From: an uncultured Lachnospiraceae bacterium
GTDB lineage: Bacteria; Bacillota; Clostridia; Lachnospirales; Lachnospiraceae
Reading direction: 5' to 3'
Assembly: GCA_949132985.1 (NCBI GenBank)
Contig: CASCGD010000017.1
Location: 1 to 37,183 of the forward strand
DNA length: 37,183 nucleotides
Shown: positions 31,866 to 37,183 of the stretch, one piece after another
How positions within the stretch are numbered: position 1 is the stretch's first letter
Layout: every line of letters starts with the position of its first letter
Notes under the pieces: model-generated
What the model was told of the DNA's origin: nothing
What the model saw: only the letters and a program-made list of their open reading frames with translations
The model's database searches: none
Program-made: the position numbers and the translations under genes

Positions 31866-32114
31866 ATGAGTCAGGCAAAAGTGGACCAATATAAAAAAGA
31901 AAAAGCAAACCGGAAAAAGGCAATGCAAAAAGAAAAAGCAAGCCGCATGGCATACGGCTTGCTCGGCATCATCATCGCAGCGGCAATCGTCTCCTGGGCA
32001 GGCTATTCCGCTTACAACCGTTCAAACGGCACGGATACAGCTAACGAAAACTCCTCCGTACAGGTCAACACAGATGCAATCGATAACTATCTGAATGACC
32101 TCGGCAGCGACTGA
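31866..32114 (+). CDS. Small single-pass membrane protein, function unknown
   Basis: 82 residues. A strongly basic N-terminus (SQAKVDQYKKEKANRKKAMQ) precedes one membrane helix (about 29-48, MAYGLLGIIIAAAIVSWAGY), then a short acidic, Asn/Asp-rich tail. The orientation is probably N-in. I recall similar short proteins as common hypothetical proteins of Lachnospiraceae, but no function is known to me. AAAGGAG lies seven bases before the ATG at 31866; a longer frame to 31782 has no such site. It converges with rpiB. Confidence 0.8.
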   Translation: MSQAKVDQYKKEKANRKKAMQKEKASRMAYGLLGIIIAAAIVSWAGYSAYNRSNGTDTANENSSVQVNTDAIDNYLNDLGSD

Positions 32115-32144
32115 CCGCTGGTGCAGTTTTTACACCTCTCAGCA

Positions 32145-32597
32145 CTATTTTCCGAACCGCTCCTCCGCCTCGGTGATCAGGCTGATTCGCCGCACATGGC
32201 GCTCATCGCCTGAAAAATCCGTGGTGAGGAAGGCTTTTACAATGTCCTTCGCCAGCTCCGCGCCGACAATCCGCGCGCCGATGGCGATGACGTTGGCATT
32301 GTTGTGCTCTCGGATAAGACGGGCCGTTGCGGTATCCGAGCAGGCTGCCGCACGGATGCCCTTTACCTTGTTCGCCGCCAGGGAGATGCCCACACCCGTA
32401 CCGCAAACCAGCACGCCCAGATCCGCCTCTTTACAGGCAACAAGCCTTCCTACCTTCTCACCGGGAATCGGATAATCCACCGCTTCCCCGGCAGCCACAC
32501 CCACATCGATCACCTCATGTCCCAGCTCACCGATCAACTCCAGCAAGAGCGGTTTTAATTCACCTGCCGCATGGTCGTTTCCAAATGCAATTTTCAT
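32145..32597 (-). CDS. rpiB: Ribose-5-phosphate isomerase B (RpiB/LacAB family)
   Basis: 150 residues, normal length. It interconverts ribose 5-phosphate and ribulose 5-phosphate in the pentose phosphate pathway. Signatures: GNDHA (Asp8, His9), VDYPIPGEKV, the catalytic Cys65 in GVLVCGTGVGIS, and REHNNANVIAIGARI with His98. Allose-phosphate isomerase activity of the same family cannot be excluded. Its ATG overlaps the yqeG stop (ATGA), and its ribosome binding site GGAGG comes from the end of repeat copy E. Confidence 0.95.
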   Translation of the reverse strand: MKIAFGNDHAAGELKPLLLELIGELGHEVIDVGVAAGEAVDYPIPGEKVGRLVACKEADLGVLVCGTGVGISLAANKVKGIRAAACSDTATARLIREHNNANVIAIGARIVGAELAKDIVKAFLTTDFSGDERHVRRISLITEAEERFGK

Positions 32598-33232
32598 CTT
32601 CTTTCCTCCTTTTCAAAGTAACGCCCGTTCGCTTCCGCTCTCGGGCAAGTCTCGGAAAGCATTCCAAAAAAATGCTTCGCATTTTTGCTTTCCTCCTTGC
32701 CTGCTTTTTGGCATTCAGGCATACCCTTTGGGTATTTCTCCTTCTTGAAATAAAAATATAAAACGATACGCTCTAAGTACCGTTTGAGCACAATCTGAAT
32801 TTCCTCCTTCGGGTGAATGGGTTTTACAAGAATCGTGTAAATACCCGCCCGGTTCGCTCCCCAGACATCCGTAAAAATCTGGTCGCCTACAAAAAGCGTT
32901 GTATGTACGTCCGTTCCCATTCGCTCCATCGCATGCACGTATCCCCTGCGCTTTGGCTTCCCGGCCTTATAAATATAGCCCGCACCCACGACCGCTTCAC
33001 AGAAGGGCTTCACCCGCTCCTCTCCGTTGTTGGATAACAGCGTCATCGCAAAGCCCAGTGCGTGCAGCTCTTCAAACAGCTTCTTTGCCCGGGCATCTGC
33101 CGGAGCGCCGTGGGGCACCAGCGTGTTGTCCACATCAAAGATAATCCCCCGGTATCCTTTTTTTCTCCAACGCGCAAAATCGATGTCGTAGGCCGAAGCC
33201 TTATATTCCTTCGGGTAAAAAACCTGCCGCAT
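32594..33232 (-). CDS. yqeG: YqeG-family HAD IIIA phosphatase with repeat-derived C-terminal tail
   Basis: 212 residues. HAD motif I is FDVDNTLVPHG (Asp33, Asp35), motif II LLSNNGEERV, the KPKRRGY lysine region and motif III VGDQIFTDVWGANRAG. This matches YqeG, a phosphatase of uncertain substrate usually near 165-175 residues. Here the frame runs through repeat copy E, so residues about 179-212 (ESKNAKHFFGMLSE ... EKEERR) are encoded by the repeat. It then overlaps rpiB by four bases. GGGAGG precedes the ATG. Confidence 0.92.
   Translation of the reverse strand: MRQVFYPKEYKASAYDIDFARWRKKGYRGIIFDVDNTLVPHGAPADARAKKLFEELHALGFAMTLLSNNGEERVKPFCEAVVGAGYIYKAGKPKRRGYVHAMERMGTDVHTTLFVGDQIFTDVWGANRAGIYTILVKPIHPKEEIQIVLKRYLERIVLYFYFKKEKYPKGMPECQKAGKEESKNAKHFFGMLSETCPRAEANGRYFEKEERR
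32613..32698 (-). repeat. Dispersed SD/ATG hairpin repeat, copy E (86 bp), inside yqeG
   Basis: On the minus strand it starts AAGGAGGAAAGCAAAAATGC, forms the AAATGC-GAA-GCATTT hairpin, keeps CTTTCCGAGACTTGCCCG and the GCCCG/CGGGC pair, and ends before the AAAGGAGG that serves rpiB. It is read as the C-terminus of YqeG. Confidence 0.88.
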
Positions 33233-33446
33233 GTCATATTCCTCCCGTCTTTATTTTATAATAATACCACAAATCCCCGATTTCGCAAGAAATGTGCGGC
33301 AAAAAATGTCACAGGTCTGCTTTGCGCCATTCGCAGAAGCTCATGCGGCGCTTCCCCCGCAGCTGACTCTGCGCAAACCTGCTGCCTGGCTCATTGGCTG
33401 TGAGATACGCCATTTTCCCGGCTTACAGCTGATGACTGAACTGCTA

Positions 33447-33487
33447 CAAAAATCGCGGACAGGTTCGCAATCCTGCCCGCGGTTTTT
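33447..33487. terminator. Bidirectional terminator after the CotF-like gene
   Basis: CGCGGACAGG pairs with CCTGCCCGCG (one mismatch) around TTCGCAAT, with an A run before and a T run after. It lies within the 321-bp gap (33233-33553), which otherwise shows only a likely yqeG promoter region near 33250-33270 and no gene. Confidence 0.8.
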
Positions 33488-33553
33488 CAAAGCATTTTCG
33501 ATTTGGCGTATTTTGCCCTGCACACCGGCCAAAAAGACCGGCTTGCTGTTATA

Positions 33554-34012
33554 CTATTTCATGGAATTTACGGTCTTATACTTGTAAAGCATCTCCGCGT
33601 AATTCTGCTCCTCCACCTGAATGTCCGCCAGAAGCTTTCTCACGGAAGGCTCGCTGAAATTAAACACGTTTGTGTTGTACTCGCTGGACGCCAGCTTTTC
33701 AGCGCTGATACAATCAGTTGCCAAAAAGCAGTCGTTCTTCTTGTCCTCTGTCTCGGTCATGCCGGTATAGGTCGCCTTCGGCTGATACTCCGCTCCTGCC
33801 TTGCAGTTGCAGTTACAGCTCGGAACTGTTCCTGAGAGCACCTGTCCAAGGGAATCATAGTGCTTTTGCTGCATTTTCCCGACCTCTCCCAGCAAATCCT
33901 GCAAAACAGGGTCCTTCGCCTCGCTGCCGCAGCGCTGATATTTTTCTACCAGCGACTTCTCCTGTGTCCGCAGATCTTCGATGGATGTTTTTTCTTTTTC
34001 TGTCAAAATCAT
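33554..34012 (-). CDS. CotF-like spore coat protein
   Basis: 152 residues, mostly helical, with no signal peptide. Two helical hairpin halves, LTEKEKTSIEDLRTQEKSLV near the N-terminus and a C-terminal EPSVRKLLADIQVEEQNYAE, flank a Cys-rich CNCNCKAG insert. NDCFLATDCISAEKLASSEY is typical of CotF/ferritin-like coat proteins (PF07875 group). It would be deposited on the spore coat in the late mother cell. The ATG follows GAGGTAGATAAC, a modest ribosome binding site. The family call rests on remembered motifs. Confidence 0.78.
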   Translation of the reverse strand: MILTEKEKTSIEDLRTQEKSLVEKYQRCGSEAKDPVLQDLLGEVGKMQQKHYDSLGQVLSGTVPSCNCNCKAGAEYQPKATYTGMTETEDKKNDCFLATDCISAEKLASSEYNTNVFNFSEPSVRKLLADIQVEEQNYAEMLYKYKTVNSMK

Positions 34013-34141
34013 TGTTATCTACCTCGCTTGTTTTAATTTAACATGTGGGAAGCTGCAGCGCAGCCTCCCATAAACGGCGCATATCTTTGCGCCCTGCTTC
34101 GATTATGAGAAGATGAATTTTCTTCGCAAGGCTAGTATGAG

Positions 34142-34177
34142 AAAAAAAGCCTTCGGCTATGCACCGAAGACTTTTCC
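34142..34177 (-). terminator. Terminator of nrdR
   Basis: On the minus strand AGTCTTCGG pairs with CCGAAGGCT around TGCATAG and is followed by seven T. Two other hairpins (GGGAAGCTGC/GCAGCCTCCC at 34046-34068, GGCGCA/TGCGCC near 34076-34093) lie between it and the CotF-like gene. Confidence 0.85.
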
Positions 34178-34198
34178 TTTCTTTCCAATTTTTATACA

Positions 34199-34250
34199 AT
34201 GATACCATGTCCATGAATCTCACGTTTCGCTTTACGACCGCATTTGCCAG
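34199..34250 (+). repeat. Short dispersed sequence, copy 2 (related to 30486-30547)
   Basis: Reads ATGATACCATGTCCATGAAT then CTCACGTTTCG and ACCGCATTTGCCAGA. It lies between the nrdR terminator and the nrdR stop codon, opposite to the gene's direction. Confidence 0.45.
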
Positions 34251-34259
34251 ATACCCATA

Positions 34260-34709
34260 TTATCCAAGCATTTTTTTCAGCTCATTCATAAAGGTCTCCA
34301 CATCCTTAAACTCCCTGTATACGGATGCAAACCGCACATAGGCAACCGCGTTTAAATTCTTCAGCTTTTCCATGAGCAGCTCACCGATGACGATGCTCGG
34401 AATCTCCTTCTCCTCGCGGTTAAAAATATCCGTCTCCACGTCATCGATCATCTGGTTCATCTCCGCTACGGAAATGGGCAGCTTATGACATGCACGCAAC
34501 ACGCCCGCCTCGATCTTTGCACGGTCGTACTGCTCCCGGTTATTATCTTTTTTTACAACGATCAGCGGAATCGTCTCCACCTTTTCATAGGTTGTAAAAC
34601 GCTTGCCACATGCATCACACAAGCGGCGCCGCCGAATCGAATTATTGTCATCGGCCGGCCTGGAATCTATAACTCGCGTATTTTCACTGCTGCAATATGG
34701 ACACTTCAT
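34260..34709 (-). CDS. nrdR: Transcriptional repressor NrdR
   Basis: 149 residues, the standard length. NrdR represses ribonucleotide reductase genes in response to ATP/dATP. A zinc ribbon has Cys3/Cys6 (MKCPYCSS) and Cys31/Cys34 (LCDACGKRF). The ATP-cone follows (VVKKDNNREQYDRAKIEAGV). The start at 34709 is set by GGGAGGG and by the family's invariant MKCPYC; a longer frame to 34778 is untranslated leader. A clear promoter lies 37 bases upstream of the start codon. No ribonucleotide reductase gene is in the window. Confidence 0.97.
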   Translation of the reverse strand: MKCPYCSSENTRVIDSRPADDNNSIRRRRLCDACGKRFTTYEKVETIPLIVVKKDNNREQYDRAKIEAGVLRACHKLPISVAEMNQMIDDVETDIFNREEKEIPSIVIGELLMEKLKNLNAVAYVRFASVYREFKDVETFMNELKKMLG

Positions 34710-34745
34710 AGTTACCCTCCCAACAAAATACCTGCTAACAATTTT

Positions 34746-34774
34746 ATTATAGGAATTTTGTAAAAAAAAGTCAA
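34746..34774 (-). promoter_or_regulatory. Promoter of nrdR
   Basis: On the minus strand TTGACT (34774-34769), 17 bp, TATAAT (34751-34746). A near-consensus housekeeping promoter. Confidence 0.85.
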
Positions 34775-34780
34775 ACAATT

Positions 34781-35035
34781 TCAGCCCTTATGCTTGCATT
34801 TTTCGAATTCAATGTCCACCAGCACCGTATCCGGCCCAATTCGGCAGATACATCGCCACGGAATCCGCAGCTCAAATTCCCTCCCGAACAGCCCGAAGCA
34901 GCGTCCTGGTCCCGGAACGATCAACGCCTCAATCTGCCCGCATTTCGGGTCAAACTCCAGATCCATCACAGAACCAAGCGACCTGCCGTCCGCCACATTG
35001 ATAACCTCTTTGTCCTCCAATTCACATAAACGCAT
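34781..35035 (-). CDS. ymxH: YlmC/YmxH-family PRC-barrel sporulation protein
   Basis: 84 residues. The PRC-barrel motif LCELEDKEVINVADGRSLGS begins at residue 3, followed by DLEFDPKCGQIEALIVPG and IPWRCICRIGPDTVLVD. YlmC/YmxH proteins are small, conserved in spore formers and of unclear biochemical role. It lies just upstream of nrdR but ends before the nrdR promoter, so the two are probably separate. In the 124 bases upstream no clear promoter was found. Confidence 0.9.
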   Translation of the reverse strand: MRLCELEDKEVINVADGRSLGSVMDLEFDPKCGQIEALIVPGPGRCFGLFGREFELRIPWRCICRIGPDTVLVDIEFEKCKHKG

Positions 35036-35159
35036 TGCCTGCCGCCTGTTTTACCCCTTTGTATAGCATATGTATCCGACGTTCTTTTGTGCGTCAGTTC
35101 CTCTGCGCGTCACGGCAAAGCCCCCGTCGGCACACCTGAAAAAGGCAGAAAATGTGCGG

Positions 35160-36260
35160 CTACACATTAAAGCGGAACAGTATGACATCACCGTCCTTCA
35201 CGACGTAATCCTTGCCCTCCATGCCGACAATCCCCTTTTCCCGCGCCGCGGAAAGGCTTCCGTTGTCCAGAAGATCCTGATAGTTCACCACCTCTGCCTT
35301 GATAAAGCCCCGCTCGAAATCAGTGTGAATCTTTCCGGCAGCCTGCGGCGCCTTTGTGCCCTTTTTGATGGTCCAGGCACGGCACTCATCCTCGCCTGCC
35401 GTGAGAAAGCTGATGAGTCCCAGCAGGCTATAGCTGGCCTCCACCAGCTTGTCCAATCCGCTGGACTTCGCTCCGAGATCCGCTAAAAACTCTTCCTTTT
35501 CCTCCTCGGAAAGCTCTGCCAGCTCCTGCTCGATCTGCGCACAGATCACGAACACCTCCGCCTGCTCTGTCTCAGCCAGCCCGCGGACCGCGCCGACATA
35601 GGAATTGGACGCGCCGTCGTCCGCAAGATCATCCTCCGCCACATTGGCGGCATAGATCGTCGGCTTTGAGGTCAGAAGATTATATGAGGCAAACCATGCC
35701 TGCGCATCCTCATCCTCCGGCACCTCAAAAGTGCGCGCCATCTTTCCTTCCTCCAGATGCGCCTTCACAGCCTCTATCAGCTCCATCTCCTTTGCCAGTG
35801 TCTTGTCCATACGCGCCTGCTTCGACACTTTTGCCATCCTGCGCTCCAAAATCTCCAGATCGGAAAAGATCAGCTCCAGGTTGATGGTCTCAATATCCCT
35901 GGCGGGGTCCACCGAACCGTCCACATGAATGATATTTTCATCCTCAAAGCAGCGCACCACATGCACGATGGCATCCACCTCGCGGATATTCGCAAGAAAC
36001 TGGTTGCCCAGTCCCTCGCCCTTACTGGCACCCTTCACAAGCCCCGCAATGTCTACAAACTCGATCACTGCCGGAGTCACCTTTTTCGTATGGTAGAGCT
36101 CGCCCAGCTTCACAATGCGCACATCCGGCACCGCCACGATGCCCACGTTCGGGTCGATCGTGCAGAACGGATAGTTTGCACTCTCCGCGCCCGCCTTTGT
36201 CAACGAATTAAATAAAGTACTTTTTCCCACGTTGGGGAGTCCCACAATTCCAAGTTTCAC
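35160..36260 (-). CDS. ychF: Ribosome-associated GTPase/ATPase YchF
   Basis: 366 residues, full length. YchF is an Obg-family NTPase that prefers ATP and is linked to ribosomes and the oxidative stress response. Walker A is GLPNVGKST (7-15). G3 region [20 protein letters not shown] is present, and a coiled-coil insert lies at about 130-200. The C-terminal TGS domain (about 283-366) ends [10 protein letters not shown]. The start is GTG at 36260, with GAAGGAG about nine bases upstream. An integrative-element relic begins 82 bases upstream. Confidence 0.97.
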   Translation of the reverse strand: MKLGIVGLPNVGKSTLFNSLTKAGAESANYPFCTIDPNVGIVAVPDVRIVKLGELYHTKKVTPAVIEFVDIAGLVKGASKGEGLGNQFLANIREVDAIVHVVRCFEDENIIHVDGSVDPARDIETINLELIFSDLEILERRMAKVSKQARMDKTLAKEMELIEAVKAHLEEGKMARTFEVPEDEDAQAWFASYNLLTSKPTIYAANVAEDDLADDGASNSYVGAVRGLAETEQAEVFVICAQIEQELAELSEEEKEEFLADLGAKSSGLDKLVEASYSLLGLISFLTAGEDECRAWTIKKGTKAPQAAGKIHTDFERGFIKAEVVNYQDLLDNGSLSAAREKGIVGMEGKDYVVKDGDVILFRFNV

Positions 36261-36342
36261 CTTTCTATTCTCCTTCTAAAATTCCTTGATTTTACGGTGT
36301 TTTCAGTATTCCTCATGAGTTGGTGCGCCATGTAGTGCGCCA

Positions 36343-36662
36343 TTATAACACATTAAGAGTATTTGCTACAAGGTCAATTTCTTTTTGTTTCTCATCCTCT
36401 GTTACAGAACATATAAATTCACAGTAATTCCTATATTTGAGTGTCCCATTATCTTTTGTAACGTCTTAGGCTTCATACCGCCCTCGATACATCTGGAGGC
36501 GAACGTATGTCGCTATACATGCATGGAAAGCTGCACTCTTGTAATGTGCGGAATAATTTCTGCTTCCGTTGTCCGTATTTCGTAGTAAATCTTCCGCAAA
36601 GAAGCCATCCGACCTTTGGCTTATTCCAACGCCAGGCTCCTTCCTTTTATGTCCTTTCCCAT
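36343..36662 (-). pseudogene. Tyrosine recombinase (Tn916-type integrase) relic
   Basis: The ATG at 36662 follows GAAAGGAG. Segments in shifting frames read GVGISQRSDGFFA, then RFTTKYGQRKQKLFRTLQEC. The text then jumps to the catalytic region RHTFASRCIEGGMKPKTLQK with IMGHSNIGITVNLYV, and after another shift VTEDEKQKEIDLVANTLNVL and TAA. The first part is the N-terminal DNA-binding domain and the second the C-terminal catalytic end. About 270 middle codons, including most of the active site, are gone. It is certainly inactive. Confidence 0.85.
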
Positions 36663-36743
36663 AGTAAAAGCTCCTTTCAAAAAAGAGCCTTAACACCTCT
36701 GCTAGTATAGCATATCAAGGCTTGAAAGTAAATCATTGTATTT

Positions 36744-36952
36744 CTATATTTCCAATGTACGGCTTAGAAAACGTTCAAATTCTCTACGTTTTATAAGTTT
36801 CTTTTTCCCACATACAACACCAAACTACAACTTGGCATCTTTAATCATTCTTCTATCCGATTAATTCCGATATTGGAATATTCTGCCGCTTCCTTAATCG
36901 TCAAATTAGCTTTCTCCCAAATTGGTACTTTATCTATGTTATAATTGCCCAT
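36744..36952 (-). pseudogene. Excisionase (Tn916 Xis-type) relic with frameshift
   Basis: Starts after GGGGAGTG and reads KVPIWEKANLTIKEAAEYSN with IGINRIEE, then a stop. In the next frame it continues MIKDAKL, a TAG, then FGVVCGKKKLIKRREFERFL and SRTLEI to TAG at 36744. The order xis then int, 81 bases apart, is that of Tn916-family elements. Both genes are broken. Confidence 0.82.
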
Positions 36953-37183
36953 ACTTTCAACACTCCCCTCTATCTGTCATTATCCGTCCAAACAGACATT
37001 TCAAAAGGAAAGTGAGTCATCACGGAATAACAAATGGTTTTTTCATACGCGTAAATTTATAGTTAGCGGATTTTCGGCTTAAGTTGACGACATTGTTTCC
37101 CCCTAGCCCCCTCTGCGCTCAAAAATCAATGAAATGCCCTGCCGGAATTTCTGATTTTTTCACTCATTTTTCTGCACGAATAT
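36953..37183. other. Probable interior of the decayed integrative element
   Basis: 231 bases to the right edge, AT-rich near the excisionase start. They contain a short minus-strand frame (MSEKIRNSGRAFH, 13 codons) that I cannot assign. No complete gene is visible. By position it should be internal to the former element. Confidence 0.4.

Noticed and set aside
36466..36696. A 76-codon minus-strand frame starting MLRLFFERSF
   Set aside because: It is one frame of the decayed integrase joined to its leader, not a separate gene.

Overview
The window looks like a chromosomal segment of a spore-forming gut Firmicute, most likely a member of the Lachnospiraceae (Clostridia). The reasons are strong AGGAGG ribosome binding sites, spore genes (gpr germination protease, a YlmC/YmxH protein, a CotF-like coat protein), a PPi-type phosphofructokinase, CUT1 sugar importers without their own ATPase, and a relic of a Tn916-like integrative element. 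This assignment is inferred from gene content, not from any search.

Layout. (1) 1-9826: a minus-strand operon (7204 down to 181) encodes a lipoprotein joining a beta-propeller-like domain to a sugar-binding-protein fold, two MalF/MalG-type permeases, a long coiled-coil HlyD/YknX-type adaptor and a MacB-like extracytoplasmic protein. A second response regulator starts at the left edge. Diverging from this operon is an OmpR-type response regulator/histidine kinase pair, and the shared intergenic region holds an array of TTTAAA/CTTAAA half-sites. (2) 9924-11721: gpr, acylphosphatase behind a 31-bp tandem repeat rich in TTGACA, and a small gene interrupted by an in-frame TGA. (3) 11842-18117: an alpha-galactoside operon (binding protein, two permeases, GH36 alpha-galactosidase) with a divergent AraC-type regulator. 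(4) 18550-23396: a 63-aa paralogue of the interrupted small gene, smpB, PPi-phosphofructokinase, an ECF vitamin-type S component with a structured leader, a HAD phosphatase and a GNAT acetyltransferase. (5) 23577-31603: a second sugar operon (binding protein, two permeases, GH31 glycosidase) with a divergent LacI regulator, bracketed by two copies of a 130-bp structured repeat. (6) 31866-36260: housekeeping and sporulation genes (small membrane protein, rpiB, yqeG, CotF-like, nrdR, ymxH, ychF). (7) 36343-37183: decayed integrase and excisionase genes.

The two glycoside operons follow the same plan: capture of an oligosaccharide by a lipoprotein, import by two permeases with a shared ATPase encoded elsewhere, cytoplasmic hydrolysis, and control by a divergent regulator. 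The first operon differs. It has the import parts but is joined to export-type proteins and a two-component system, so it may be a sensing or envelope-stress module.

The most unusual feature is a set of dispersed repeats. One is an 86-89 bp element present five times, always co-directional with the operons and always at a gene junction. It carries a Shine-Dalgarno sequence and an ATG inside a small hairpin, and it supplies the ribosome binding site, a start codon or the C-terminal codons of neighbouring genes. Others are a 130-bp multi-hairpin element with compensatory changes, a CATG-loop hairpin family, and a MITE-like inverted repeat.
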